A stretch of 64,000 nt of DNA from Crenobacter cavernae (GTDB lineage Bacteria; Pseudomonadota; Gammaproteobacteria; Burkholderiales; Chromobacteriaceae). Under the pieces are notes generated by a model. It saw only the letters and a list, made by a program, of their open reading frames with translations. It did not search any database and was not told the origin of the DNA. The stretch is from contig NZ_CP031337.1 of NCBI RefSeq assembly GCF_003355495.1, positions 1,307,001-1,371,000 on the forward strand, in the 5' to 3' direction. A program made the position numbers and the translations under genes. Below, in pieces: positions 24,241-33,804 of the stretch (positions within the stretch are counted from its first letter, which is position 1; every line of letters starts with the position of its first letter).

Positions 24241-25101
24241 TCACAGCGCATCGAGCGGGATCTTCAGGTAGCGCGTGCCGTTCTCGTCGGCGTCGGGCAG
24301 GCGGCCGGCGCGGATGTTGACCTGGATCGCCGGCAGGATCAGCACCGGCATCGCGAGCGTGGCGTCGCGCTCGGTGCGCAGCGCGACGAAGGCGGCTTCG
24401 TCGACGCCGTCTCGCAGGTGGATATTGCCCGCGCGCTGTTCGGCCACGGTCGTCTCCCACGCCGGTTCGCGGCCATCGTGCGGGTAGTCGTGGCACGCGT
24501 AGAGCCGCGTGTCGGGCGGCAGCGCGTACAGGCGCTGCACCGAACGGAACAACCGGGCCGCGTCGCCGCCGGGGAAGTCGCAGCGCGCGCTGCCGATATC
24601 GGGCATGAACAGCGTGTCGCCGACGAACACCGCGTCGCCGACCTTATAGCCGACGTCGGCCGCGGTGTGGCCGGGCAGGTACAGCACTTCTATGGAGAGT
24701 TGGCCGAGCGGCAGCGTGTCGCCGTCGTCGAGTTGCAGGTCGAACGGCGAGCCGTCGGCGGCGAAGTCGTCGCCGAGGCCGAACAGCGGCTTGAAGTGGC
24801 GCTGCACGGCCTCGACGTGGCGGCCGATGCCGATCAGGCCGCCGAGCCGGGATTGCAGCCAGGCGGCGCCCGACAGGTGGTCGGCGTGGACGTGCGTCTC
24901 GAGCAGCCAGTCGACGGAAAGCCCCCGTTCGTGCACGCGCCGGACGATGCGCTCGGCGTGCGTGTGGCCGGTGCGGCCGGCCGTCGGCTCGTAGTCGAGC
25001 ACCGGGTCGACGATCGCCGCGTGGCCGCCGGCGCGGTCGTAGACGAGGTAGCTGATGGTGCCGGTGACGGTGTCGAAGAAGGGGTCGATCTGTACGGACA
25101 T
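24241..25101 (-). CDS. blh: Persulfide dioxygenase-like metallo-beta-lactamase (Blh/ETHE1 type)
   Basis: Family members oxidise glutathione persulfide to sulfite in hydrogen sulfide detoxification. The 286-residue product has the zinc/iron motif T-H-V-H-A-D-H (residues about 68-74), the second histidine in L-P-G-H-T-A and the D-T-L-F-M-P-D-I-G-S-A-R-C-D-F segment, with C-H-D-Y-P near the end, the pattern of the BigR-linked Blh proteins. It is divergent from bigR across a 112-bp AT-rich region, which supports the assignment. A repeat copy (24709-24718) reads Leu-Gly-Gln on the gene strand. Confidence 0.88.
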   Translation of the reverse strand: MSVQIDPFFDTVTGTISYLVYDRAGGHAAIVDPVLDYEPTAGRTGHTHAERIVRRVHERGLSVDWLLETHVHADHLSGAAWLQSRLGGLIGIGRHVEAVQRHFKPLFGLGDDFAADGSPFDLQLDDGDTLPLGQLSIEVLYLPGHTAADVGYKVGDAVFVGDTLFMPDIGSARCDFPGGDAARLFRSVQRLYALPPDTRLYACHDYPHDGREPAWETTVAEQRAGNIHLRDGVDEAAFVALRTERDATLAMPVLILPAIQVNIRAGRLPDADENGTRYLKIPLDAL

Positions 25102-25133
25102 GGCGGCCTCGCGCTTGAACGGTTTTCATCAAA

Positions 25134-25150
25134 ATATTGATATACAATAT
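25134..25150. promoter_or_regulatory. AT-rich dyad in the blh-bigR divergent region
   Basis: ATATTG-ATATA-CAATAT, a 6-bp perfect dyad with a 5-bp spacer, in a very AT-rich stretch (25129-25172) that contrasts with the flanking genes. It is a plausible BigR operator controlling both directions, but I do not claim a match to a published BigR site. Confidence 0.55.
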
Positions 25151-25213
25151 ATTAGTAAATATAATGTTTTCAGATAGAACGAAAGGTTGGCCGAGCCGAC
25201 CGAAGGACAGCCG

Positions 25214-25531
25214 ATGGAACTGGACGACCTGCGCGGGCACGCCGAAAGCGCCGCCGCGCTGCTGAAAAGCCTCGCCAACGCCGACCGCTTGCTGCTGCTG
25301 TGCCAGCTGATGGCCGGCGAGAAGTCGGTGTCGGAACTGGAGGCGCTGACCGGCGTGCGCCAGCCGACGCTGTCGCAGCAGTTGGGCGTGCTGCGGGGCG
25401 AGGGCCTGGTCGCGACGCGTCGCGACGGCAAGTGGATCTATTACAGCATCGCCAGCGCCGAGGCGCTCGCGATGCTGTCGGCGCTGTACGCGCTCTACTG
25501 CGCGCCGGGCAAGGATGAGGGCGGACGATGA
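25214..25531 (+). CDS. bigR: ArsR-family sulfide/redox-sensing repressor BigR
   Basis: BigR represses sulfide-detoxification genes and is released when two cysteines form a disulfide. The 105-residue winged-helix protein has the recognition region Q-P-T-L-S-Q-Q-L-G-V-L and two cysteines in family positions: L-L-L-C-Q-L (about residue 30) and L-Y-C-A-P-G (about 97). The ATG at 25214 has GAAGGACAG upstream; a longer in-frame start at 25187 would begin inside a repeat copy (25183-25196) and is less likely. Its stop overlaps the next small frame as ATGA. Confidence 0.88.
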   Translation: MELDDLRGHAESAAALLKSLANADRLLLLCQLMAGEKSVSELEALTGVRQPTLSQQLGVLRGEGLVATRRDGKWIYYSIASAEALAMLSALYALYCAPGKDEGGR

Positions 25532-25641
25532 GCCTGGACACACAAGCGTTCACGCCGCTGGCCTCGCTCGCCGGCGGTGCGCTGGTTTTCGTCGCGGCGA
25601 TGCTGTCCGGCATGGCGGTCTTCAGGGTAACGAAGCGATGA
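25528..25641 (+). pseudogene. 37-codon remnant, probably an internally deleted YeeE/YedE sulfur transporter
   Basis: The frame overlaps bigR by 4 bp and sulP by 4 bp (ATGA at both ends). Its first part, F-T-P-L-A-S-L-A-G-G-A, looks like the N-terminus of YeeE-type Sulf_transp proteins, and its second part, L-V-F-V-A-A-M-L-S-G-M-A-V-F, like their C-terminal helix, as if about 100 residues between were deleted in frame. yeeE/yedE genes normally stand here in bigR operons. It could also be a functional one-helix peptide. The similarity is from memory, without alignment. Confidence 0.5.
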
Positions 25642-27347
25642 CGGGCGTCGGCGCGGGGCTGGCCGCCTGTCGGCGCGAAAACCTGCCGACCGACCTTGCC
25701 GCCGGCTTCGTGGTCGCGCTGCTCTTGGTGCCGCAGGGGCTGGCCTACGCCTTGCTCGCCGGGCTGCCGGCCGAGGTCGGCCTGTACGCAAGCCTGCCGC
25801 CGTTGATCGTCTATGCGTGGATCGGGCCGAGCCGCGAGCAGTCGGTAGGCCCGATGGCGCTGACGTCTTTGTTGACCGCGGCGACGCTCACACGTCTTGC
25901 GGCGCCGGGCAGCGCCGATTACGTCGCGCTGGCCGCGCTGCTGGCGCTGATGTCGGGCGCGATGCTGCTCGCGCTCGGCCTGGCGCGCGCCGGTTTCCTT
26001 GCCGACTTCCTGTCGCGGCCGGTGCTCGCGGCGTTCACCGCCGCGTCGGCGGTGCTGATCGTGTCGGCGCAGTTGGGATCTCTGGTCGGCGTGAAGGCGG
26101 GCGGCGCGAGTCTGATAGAAATTTCAGCCTCGCTCGCTCGCACCCTGCCCGAGGCGAAGGCACCGGCGCTGCTCGCGGGGTTTGCCACACTCTTGTGGCT
26201 GCTGTGGGCGAAGCGCTATCTGTCCGCCGTACTGGCGAGGCTGGGGATGGACGCAAGGTTGGCCGAGCTCGTCGCGCGCACCGCTCCGGTTTGGGCGGTG
26301 GCTGCCGCGGCGCTCGCCGCGTCGGCCTCGTCGTGGTTCGCCGCCCAGCCGCTGCTCGGCCCGGTCGCCGCCGGCTTGCCGGCGCTGTCACTGCCGCATT
26401 TTTCCGCCTACGACGCCGACAGGCTGCTGCTGCCGGCCTTCTTCATCGCGATGATCAACCTGGTACAGGGCCTGTCGGTCGCGCAGTGGCTGGCGGCGCG
26501 TCGCGGCGAGACGGCAGACCCGGCGCGCGAGATGGTGTCGCTGGGCTTCGCCAACGTCGCCGCCGGCGCCTTCGGCGGGATGCCGGTCACCGGCGGGCTG
26601 TCGCGCTCGGTCGTCAACGCCGAGGCCGGCGCGACGAGCCAGCTCGCGTCGCTCGTCACCGCGCTCGTCACCGCCTTGTGGCTGGTGTTCGCCGCCGATT
26701 CGCTCGCGACCTTGCCGCTGTCGGTGCTCGCCGCGGTGATCGTGGTGCCGGTCGCCGGCATGGTCGACTTCTCGCCGCTGGCGCGCGCGTGGCGCGCCGA
26801 CCGCGCCGACGGCGTCGCCTTCGTCGCGACCTTCGCCTTGTCGCTGTTCGTCGGCGTCGACAGCGGCGTCGTCGCCGGCGTGCTGTTGTCGCTCGGCGCC
26901 TGGCTCGCCAAGAGCGGCCGGCCGCACCTGGCGGAACTCGGCCGGCTGCCGGGCAGCGAGCATTTCCGCAACGTCGCGCGCTACCCGCACGCCGAGCGGC
27001 TGCCCGGGCATCTGTTCCTGCGCGTCGACGACAACCTCTACTTCGGCAATCTGCGCCGCGTCGACGCCGACCTGTGGCAGAGGTTGGCCGAGCTGCCGGG
27101 CACGCGGCGCCTGGTGCTGGCGATGAGCGGCGTGAACCGTATCGACGCGAGCACTGTCGACTGGCTGTTGCGTTTCGACGCGATGCTCGGTGCGCGCGGC
27201 GTCGCGCTGTGGCTGACCGAGGTCAAGGGGCCGGTGCACGACGTGCTTGCGCGCGCCGGCGCGCTCGAAGGCTTCGACGGGCGGCTGTTCCTGTCCAACC
27301 AGCGCGCGTGGCAGACGGCCGGCACGCTGTCCGACTACGCGATCTGA
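25638..27347 (+). CDS. SulP-family anion transporter with STAS domain
   Basis: A 569-residue inner-membrane protein with 10-12 hydrophobic helices, the SulP signatures A-L-L-L-V-P-Q-G-L-A-Y-A and G-P-M-A-L-T-S-L-L near the N-terminus, and a C-terminal STAS domain (about 440-555) with R-L-V-L-A-M-S-G-V-N-R-I-D-A-S-T. Substrate could be sulfate, bicarbonate or another anion; linkage to bigR and blh favours a sulfur oxyanion, such as export or import of sulfate/sulfite. The start at 25638 overlaps the remnant upstream. Two repeat copies (26255-26268 and 27081-27093) both encode Leu-Ala-Glu. Confidence 0.88.
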   Translation: MTGVGAGLAACRRENLPTDLAAGFVVALLLVPQGLAYALLAGLPAEVGLYASLPPLIVYAWIGPSREQSVGPMALTSLLTAATLTRLAAPGSADYVALAALLALMSGAMLLALGLARAGFLADFLSRPVLAAFTAASAVLIVSAQLGSLVGVKAGGASLIEISASLARTLPEAKAPALLAGFATLLWLLWAKRYLSAVLARLGMDARLAELVARTAPVWAVAAAALAASASSWFAAQPLLGPVAAGLPALSLPHFSAYDADRLLLPAFFIAMINLVQGLSVAQWLAARRGETADPAREMVSLGFANVAAGAFGGMPVTGGLSRSVVNAEAGATSQLASLVTALVTALWLVFAADSLATLPLSVLAAVIVVPVAGMVDFSPLARAWRADRADGVAFVATFALSLFVGVDSGVVAGVLLSLGAWLAKSGRPHLAELGRLPGSEHFRNVARYPHAERLPGHLFLRVDDNLYFGNLRRVDADLWQRLAELPGTRRLVLAMSGVNRIDASTVDWLLRFDAMLGARGVALWLTEVKGPVHDVLARAGALEGFDGRLFLSNQRAWQTAGTLSDYAI

Positions 27348-27402
27348 AAAAGCGTACACGCCGCGCTGCAAGGGGAGCGCTCTTGCGCCTATCATAGGCT
27401 GC

Positions 27403-28926
27403 ATGAAACCGCTGTCCTCCCTTTTTGCCGTCACGGCCCTCGTCGGCGCGCTCGGCCTCGCCGTCGCGCCGCTGCCGGCGTTGTCGGCGATGAGTACCTA
27501 TGATTTGCCCGACCTCGGCGAGGTGTCGGACGGCTCGTTCACCGCCGCCGACGAGGCGCGCATCGGCCGCGGCGTGGTGCGCGCGATGCGCGGCGCCGGC
27601 GAGATCGCCGACGACGCCGAGCTGACGAGCTACCTGAACGAGCTGGGCGGCCGCCTCGCGCAGCCGGCGGCGACGGCCGGCATCAACTACAGCTTCTTCG
27701 TCGTCGACGACCGCTCGATCAACGCGTTCGCGCTGCCGGGCGGCTATATCGGCGTCAACAGCGGGCTGATCCTGAGCTCGCAGAGCGAGGCCGAACTCGC
27801 GTCGGTTCTCGCGCACGAGATCGCACACGTCGCCCAGCGCCACATGGCGCGCATGAAGGCGGCGAGCGCGCCGAACCAGCTGATGGTACTCGCCGCCATC
27901 CTCGCCGGTGCCTTGGCCGCCAAGAGCGGCAACGGCGAGGCGACGATAGGCGTGCTCAATGCCGGCATCGGCCTGTCGATCCAGAACCAGCTGTCGTACA
28001 GCCGCGACTTCGAACGCGAGTCCGACCGCCTCGGCATGCAATACCTCGCCAGCGCCGGCTTCGACGTGCGCGCGATGCCGAGCTTTTTCGAGCGCATGCA
28101 GCAGGTCAACCGGCACAACGACAACAACGCCTACGCCTTCCTGCGCACCCACCCGGTGACGGTAGAACGGATCAGCGAAGCGCAGAACCGCTCGCTCGGC
28201 CTGCCGCTCAAGATGCGCGCCGACAGCGTCGACTATCTGTTGGCGCGCGAGAAACTGCGCGTGTCGGTGCAGGGCGCCGACGAGGCGGCGCGCTTCGAAC
28301 AAAGCGCGCTCAAGAACCGGCAATTTCTCAACGAGGGGGCGACCTGGTTCGGTCTGGCGACCGCGCGGCTCGCGCAGCGCAGGCCTTCCGAGGCGCGCAA
28401 CGCGCTGAGCGAGGCCAAATCGAGGCTGCCCGGCCACCCGATGCTGTTCGCGCTCGACGCGGCGATCGCGCGCGAGGCCGGCGACAAGGCCGCCGCGCGC
28501 GCCGCCTATCGCGCCGGTCGCGCTGCCTACCCGAACAACCGCGCGCTGGCCTTGGCCGAGATCGATTTCCTGCTCGATGCGGGCGAGCGCGACGCGGCTG
28601 CCGAACGTTTGCACGAGGCATTGAACAAACGTAACGCCGATGCGGAACTCTATCGGCTCGAGGCACGCCTGTACGCCGACCAGGACCGGCTGCGCTATCA
28701 CGCCGCGCTCGGCAACGCGTTCTACTTCGAGATGCGCTACGGCGCGGCCATGGAGCAGTTCCAGCTGGCGAACAAGGCGCCCGGCGACGACTTCTACCTG
28801 CGCTCGTCGATCGAGGCGCGGATGCGCGAATTGGAAAAAATCCTCAGGGAAGACGCCGGCAAGCGCGGAAAAAGTCGCTCTTTCGAGGGCTTCGCCCCCG
28901 CCGAAAAGGGTCACCCGGCCCGCTGA
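27403..28926 (+). CDS. M48 metallopeptidase with TPR tail (BepA/YfgC-like)
   Basis: Periplasmic quality-control protease related to BepA, which helps outer-membrane protein and LptD assembly. The 507-residue precursor has a signal peptide (about 1-29), the zinc motif H-E-I-A-H at residues 138-142, a downstream zinc ligand in the S-R-D-F-E-R-E-S-D-R segment, the T-H-P-V-T motif, and a C-terminal tetratricopeptide region (about 300-470). The ATG at 27403 opens the signal sequence. It is monocistronic: a GC hairpin follows at 28938-28952 (GCCCGC-CTT-GCGGGC). Confidence 0.88.
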   Translation: MKPLSSLFAVTALVGALGLAVAPLPALSAMSTYDLPDLGEVSDGSFTAADEARIGRGVVRAMRGAGEIADDAELTSYLNELGGRLAQPAATAGINYSFFVVDDRSINAFALPGGYIGVNSGLILSSQSEAELASVLAHEIAHVAQRHMARMKAASAPNQLMVLAAILAGALAAKSGNGEATIGVLNAGIGLSIQNQLSYSRDFERESDRLGMQYLASAGFDVRAMPSFFERMQQVNRHNDNNAYAFLRTHPVTVERISEAQNRSLGLPLKMRADSVDYLLAREKLRVSVQGADEAARFEQSALKNRQFLNEGATWFGLATARLAQRRPSEARNALSEAKSRLPGHPMLFALDAAIAREAGDKAAARAAYRAGRAAYPNNRALALAEIDFLLDAGERDAAAERLHEALNKRNADAELYRLEARLYADQDRLRYHAALGNAFYFEMRYGAAMEQFQLANKAPGDDFYLRSSIEARMRELEKILREDAGKRGKSRSFEGFAPAEKGHPAR

Positions 28927-29381
28927 ACGCGCCTGCCGCCCGCCTTGCGGGCGCATTCGCGACCGTTTTGTTCGGATATCCGACCACCCCACCTGCGCGT
29001 GTTCGTTTTCGCACCCATTTCGAACACGCCGTCTTTTTTCGTCCGCCGGAAGCCGTTTCCGTTCTGTCTGGCACAAACGTGCGTTTCAGCGCGAGACCGC
29101 GTGTTCAGGCGGGCAAATCGCAAAAAAACAACATATTGCAGCGCAACAACAACGTCATCTTTCGTCTTTTTGAGTGAAAACTTTAAAAAGGGATTCCTTT
29201 CCGATTTTCGTCCGACTTACACTGCAATCGGCTTATGCGGCTGTTCGAAAATGAAAATTTCGTTTGCGGAAGTGTTCGCATATAATCCGCCGAGGACTCT
29301 GCCGCTTCGTAAGCGAGTCGGCTGAAAACACAAGACGGAACCCGTACCCCGGTCTTCCGCGAACTCCTGTGAGGATGAGAG
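28927..29381 (+). promoter_or_regulatory. 455-bp regulatory region of the pyruvate dehydrogenase operon
   Basis: No gene is called here. After a hairpin ending the M48 transcript the stretch becomes AT-richer than its surroundings, with A runs at about 29120-29135. A perfect -10 TATAAT lies at 29281-29286 with a poor -35 (TTTCGT, 17-bp spacer), suggesting activator help. The resulting leader is about 90 nt. I see no PdhR-type operator. Confidence 0.55.
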
Positions 29382-32048
29382 ATGGCTGCAATCTTTCCTA
29401 ACGATATCGATCCGTTGGAAACCCGTGAGTGGCTCGACGCATTGGCGTCGGTGCTCGAGAACGATGGCGCCGAGCGTGCCCACTACCTGCTCGAACAACT
29501 GGTCGAGAACGCGCGACGCGGCGGCGCCGACGTCGACATGGGTTCGACCACGCCGTACGTGAACACCGTGTCGGTCGACCGTCAGGCCCCGCTGGCCGGC
29601 GACCCGGCCGTCGAAGAGCGCCTGCGCAATCTCGTGCGCTGGAATGCGTTGGCCACCGTCGTGCGTGCCAACAAGGGCAACGACATGGGTTTGGGCGGCC
29701 ACATCGCCTCGTTCCAGTCGGCCTCGACGCTGTACGAAATCGGCTTCAACCACTTCTGGAACGCGCCGACCGCCGACCACGGCGGCGACCTCGTCTTCGT
29801 GCAGGGCCACTCGGCACCGGGCATCTACTCACGCGCCTTCCTCGAAGGCCGTCTCTCCGAAGATCAGATGATCAACTTCCGCCAGGAAGTCGATGGCAAG
29901 GGCCTGTCTTCGTACCCGCACCCGTGGCTGATGCCGGACTTCTGGCAGTTCCCGACCGTGTCGATGGGCCTGGGTCCGCTGATGGCGATCTACCAGGCAC
30001 GCTTCATGAAGTACCTAGAAGACCGTGGCCTGGCGAAGACCGCCGGCCGCAAGGTCTGGGTGTTCTGCGGCGACGGCGAGATGGACGAGCCGGAATCGCG
30101 CGGCGCGATGGGCGTTGCCGCCCGCGAAGGCCTCGACAACCTGGTGTTCGTGATCAACTGCAACCTGCAGCGCCTGGACGGCCCGGTGCGCGGCAACGGC
30201 AAGATCATCCAGGAGCTGGAAGGCGAGTTCAAAGGCGCCGGCTGGAATGTGACCAAGGTGGTGTGGGGCTCCAAGTGGGACGCGCTGCTCGCCAAGGATA
30301 AGACCGGCCTGTTGAAGAAACGCATGATGGAATGCGTCGACGGCGACTACCAGACCTTCAAGTCGAAAGACGGCGCCTACGTGCGCGAGAAGTTCTTCGG
30401 CAAGTACCCGGAACTCTTGGAGCTGGTCGCAGACCTGACCGACGACGAAGTCTGGGCGCTGAACCGCGGCGGCCACGACCCGCGCAAGGTGTACGCGGCC
30501 TACCACGAAGCGACGCACAACGCCAACGGCAAACCGACCGTGATCCTCGCCAAGACGGTGAAGGGCGAAGGCATGGGCGGCTCGGGCGAGGCGCAGAACA
30601 CCTCGCACCAGCAGAAAAAAATGGACATGGAAGACATCAAGCACTTCCGTGACCGCTACGGCATCCCGCTGACCGACGAACAAGTCGAAAAAGTGCCGTT
30701 CTACAAGCCGGCCGACGACAGCGCGGAAATGCAGTACCTGCACGCACGCCGCAAGGCGCTCGGCGGCTACCTGCCGACGCGTAAACCGGTGACCGCCCCG
30801 ATGGCGATCCCGGCGCTGTCCGCCTTCGACGCGCTCTTGAAAGATTCGGGCGAGCGCGAGTTCTCGACCACGATGGCCTTCGTCCGGATGCTGAACACGC
30901 TGGTGAAGGACAAGCAGATCGGCAAGCAGATCGTGCCTATCGTGCCTGACGAATCGCGCACCTTCGGCATGGAAGGCATGTTCCGTCAGCTCGGCATCTG
31001 GAGCCACGTCGGCCAGAACTACGTGCCGCAGGACCACGACCAGCTGATGTTCTACAAGGAATCGACCGACGGCCAGGTGCTGCAAGAAGGCATCAACGAG
31101 CCGGGCGCGATGTCCTCGTGGATCGCCGCGGCGACGTCGTATGCCAACCACGGCATCCCGATGATCCCGTTCTACATCTACTACTCGATGTTCGGCTTCC
31201 AGCGTATCGGCGACCTGGCCTGGGCGGCCGGCGACCTGCGTGCGCGCGGCTTCCTCTTGGGCGGCACCGCCGGCCGTACCACGCTGAACGGCGAAGGCCT
31301 GCAGCACGAAGACGGCCACAGCCACATCCAGGCCGGCCTGATCCCGAACTGCATCTCTTACGACCCGACCTTCGCCTACGAAGTCGCCGTGGTGGTGCAG
31401 GACGGCATGCGTCGCATGTATGTCGAGCAGGAAGACGTGTTCTACTACCTGACCGTGATGAACGAGAACTACACCCACCCGGCGATGCCGGAAGGGGCGG
31501 AAGCCGGCATCATCAAGGGTCTGTACAAGCTCAAGTCGGTCGGCGAAGGCGCGCTGCGCGTCAAGCTGATGGGCTCGGGCACGATCTTCAACGAAGTCAT
31601 CGCCGCGGCCGACCTGTTGGCCGCCGACTTCGGCGTCGCTTCCGACATCTTCAGCGCGACCTCGTTCAACCAGCTGCGCCGCGACGGCATGGAAGCCACC
31701 CGCTGGAACCTGCTGCACCCGACCGAAGCGGCCAAGACGCCGTTCGTCACCGAAGTGCTCGAAGGTTTCGAAGGCCCGACCATCGTCGCCACCGACTACA
31801 TGCGCAACTACGCCGACCAGGTGCGTGAATACGTGCCGGGCCGCTACGTGGTGCTGGGCACCGACGGTTTCGGCCGCTCGGATTCCCGCCAGAAGCTGCG
31901 CGAGTTCTTCGAAGTGAACCGCTACTACGTCGCCGTCGCCGCGCTGAAGGCGCTGGCCGACGAAGGCAAGATCCCGGCCGCCAAAGTGGCCGAAGCGATC
32001 GCCAAGTACGGTATCAACGCGGACAAAGTGCCGTCCTGGAAAGCCTAA
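29382..32048 (+). CDS. aceE: Pyruvate dehydrogenase E1 component (homodimeric type)
   Basis: Thiamine-diphosphate enzyme that decarboxylates pyruvate and acetylates the lipoyl domains of E2. The 888-residue protein has the homodimeric E1 start F-P-N-D-I-D-P-L-E-T-R-E-W, the ThDP motif G-D-G-E-M-D-E-P-E-S followed by N-C-N-L-Q, and the S-G-E-A-Q-N-T-S-H-Q-Q-K-K inner loop. GAGGATGAGAG precedes the ATG. It is the first gene of aceE-aceF-lpdA. No exact repeat word is found anywhere in its 2.7 kb. Confidence 0.98.
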   Translation: MAAIFPNDIDPLETREWLDALASVLENDGAERAHYLLEQLVENARRGGADVDMGSTTPYVNTVSVDRQAPLAGDPAVEERLRNLVRWNALATVVRANKGNDMGLGGHIASFQSASTLYEIGFNHFWNAPTADHGGDLVFVQGHSAPGIYSRAFLEGRLSEDQMINFRQEVDGKGLSSYPHPWLMPDFWQFPTVSMGLGPLMAIYQARFMKYLEDRGLAKTAGRKVWVFCGDGEMDEPESRGAMGVAAREGLDNLVFVINCNLQRLDGPVRGNGKIIQELEGEFKGAGWNVTKVVWGSKWDALLAKDKTGLLKKRMMECVDGDYQTFKSKDGAYVREKFFGKYPELLELVADLTDDEVWALNRGGHDPRKVYAAYHEATHNANGKPTVILAKTVKGEGMGGSGEAQNTSHQQKKMDMEDIKHFRDRYGIPLTDEQVEKVPFYKPADDSAEMQYLHARRKALGGYLPTRKPVTAPMAIPALSAFDALLKDSGEREFSTTMAFVRMLNTLVKDKQIGKQIVPIVPDESRTFGMEGMFRQLGIWSHVGQNYVPQDHDQLMFYKESTDGQVLQEGINEPGAMSSWIAAATSYANHGIPMIPFYIYYSMFGFQRIGDLAWAAGDLRARGFLLGGTAGRTTLNGEGLQHEDGHSHIQAGLIPNCISYDPTFAYEVAVVVQDGMRRMYVEQEDVFYYLTVMNENYTHPAMPEGAEAGIIKGLYKLKSVGEGALRVKLMGSGTIFNEVIAAADLLAADFGVASDIFSATSFNQLRRDGMEATRWNLLHPTEAAKTPFVTEVLEGFEGPTIVATDYMRNYADQVREYVPGRYVVLGTDGFGRSDSRQKLREFFEVNRYYVAVAALKALADEGKIPAAKVAEAIAKYGINADKVPSWKA

Positions 32049-32105
32049 TCAAGTGAGCTGACCGAAGCGGGGAGCCAAGCTCCCCGCTTCGTGCGAGGAA
32101 ACACA

Positions 32106-33713
32106 ATGAGCCAGATCATCGAACTCAAAGTACCGGACATCGGCGGCCACGAGAGCGTCGACGTCATCGAGGTATTCATCCAGCCGGGCGCGACCGTGTC
32201 CGTGGACGACTCCCTCATCACCCTGGAAACCGACAAGGCGACCATGGAAGTGCCGGCCGAAGTCGCCGGCATCGTCAAGGACCTCTTGATCAAGGTCGGC
32301 GACAAGGTGTCCGAAGGCGCCGTGATCGCGCGCGTCGAGATCGCCGGTGCCGCGGCTGCCGCCGCACCGGCCCCTGCCGCCGAAGCGCCGAAAGCCGCAC
32401 CGGCTGCTGCCCCTGCAGCGGCTCCGGCCGCTACCGGCCGCATCGAAGTGACCGTGCCGGACATCGGCGGCCACGCCGGCGTCGACGTGATCGAAGTTTC
32501 CGTAAAAGTGGGCGATATCGTCGCGCTGGAAGACTCGCTGATCACGCTGGAAACCGACAAGGCGACGATGGAAGTGCCGTCGACCGCCGCCGGCCGTGTG
32601 CTGGACGTCAAGGTCAAGGTCGGCGACAAGGTCGGCCAGGGCGACCTGATCGTGGTGCTGGAAGGCGCCGCCGCGGCCGCCCCGGTTGCCGCCGAGGCGC
32701 CGAAAGCCGCGCCGGCTCCGGCCATCGCTGCCGCTCCGGCTCCGGTCGCCGCCGCCCCGGTCGCCACGACCGACGAAGCCGGCTTCGTCAAGGCGCACGC
32801 CGGTCCGTCGGTGCGCCGTCTGGCGCGCGAACTGGGCGTGAACCTCGGCCAGGTCAAGGGCTCCGGCCGCAAGGGCCGCGTGGTCGACACCGACGTGAAG
32901 GCGTTCGTGAAGGGCGTGCTGTCGGGCGAGATCACCGGCGTCGTGCCGGGCGTGGCCGCCGCGTCTGCCGGCGGCGCGGGGCTCGACCTGTTGCCGTGGC
33001 CGAAGGTCGACTTCGCCAAGTTCGGTCCGGTCGAGACCAAGCCTCTCTCCCGCATCCAGAAGCTGTCGGGCGCGAACCTGCACCGCAACTGGGTGGTGAT
33101 CCCGCACGTCACGTTCAACGACGAGTGCGATATCACCGAGCTGGAAGCGTTCCGCAAGGACATCGGCCGCGAATGGGAAAAGTCGGGCCTGAAGATCAGC
33201 CCGCTGGCCTTCATCATCAAGGCCGCCGCCGAAGCGCTGAAGGCGTTCCCGGCGTTCAATTCGTCGCTCGACGGCGACAACCTGGTGTTGAAGCAGTACT
33301 ACAACATCGGTTTCGCCGCCGACACGCCGAACGGCCTGGTGGTCCCGGTGATCAAGAACGCCGACCAGAAGGGTCTGAAGCAGATCGCCCAGGAGCTGAC
33401 TGACCTGTCCAAGCTGGCCCGCGACGGCAAGCTGAAGCCGACCGACATGCAGGGCGCGACCTTCACCATCTCCAGCTTGGGCGGCATCGGCGGTTCGAGC
33501 TTCACGCCGATCATCAACGCGCCGGAAGTCGCCATCCTCGGCGTCTGCAAATCGCAGATCAAGCCGGTGTGGAACGGCAAGGAATTCGCGCCGCGCCTGA
33601 TGTGCCCGCTGTCGCTGTCCTTCGATCACCGCGTGATCGACGGCGCCGCGGCCGCGCGCTTCACCGTCCATCTGGGCAAACTGCTGGCGGACATCCGTCG
33701 TCTCGTTCTGTGA
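32106..33713 (+). CDS. aceF: Pyruvate dehydrogenase E2, dihydrolipoyllysine acetyltransferase
   Basis: Core of the complex, which moves the acetyl group to CoA. The 535-residue protein has two lipoyl domains, each with the lysine motif E-T-D-K-A-T-M-E-V (near residues 40 and 155), joined by Ala/Pro-rich linkers, then a peripheral subunit-binding domain (P-S-V-R-R-L-A-R-E-L-G-V) and the catalytic domain with the C-terminal D-H-R-V-I-D-G-A-A-A-A-R-F motif. The ATG at 32106 follows GAGGAAACACA. It lies 57 bp after aceE. Confidence 0.97.
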   Translation: MSQIIELKVPDIGGHESVDVIEVFIQPGATVSVDDSLITLETDKATMEVPAEVAGIVKDLLIKVGDKVSEGAVIARVEIAGAAAAAAPAPAAEAPKAAPAAAPAAAPAATGRIEVTVPDIGGHAGVDVIEVSVKVGDIVALEDSLITLETDKATMEVPSTAAGRVLDVKVKVGDKVGQGDLIVVLEGAAAAAPVAAEAPKAAPAPAIAAAPAPVAAAPVATTDEAGFVKAHAGPSVRRLARELGVNLGQVKGSGRKGRVVDTDVKAFVKGVLSGEITGVVPGVAAASAGGAGLDLLPWPKVDFAKFGPVETKPLSRIQKLSGANLHRNWVVIPHVTFNDECDITELEAFRKDIGREWEKSGLKISPLAFIIKAAAEALKAFPAFNSSLDGDNLVLKQYYNIGFAADTPNGLVVPVIKNADQKGLKQIAQELTDLSKLARDGKLKPTDMQGATFTISSLGGIGGSSFTPIINAPEVAILGVCKSQIKPVWNGKEFAPRLMCPLSLSFDHRVIDGAAAARFTVHLGKLLADIRRLVL

Positions 33714-33804
33714 GGCGGGGGCGGGGCCGAGCGCCCCGCCAACGTTGGCCGAGCCCGCCTGAGCGGGTTCGGCCCCTCACTGCCTCGTCAGGAATAAAGA
33801 CAAC

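Noticed and set aside
25187..25213. Longer bigR start at 25187
   Set aside because: It would start within a dispersed repeat and lacks a ribosome site; the ATG at 25214 has one.
32330..32780. Ala/Pro-rich repeats in aceF as a possible recombination scar
   Set aside because: These are the ordinary flexible linkers between lipoyl domains of E2.
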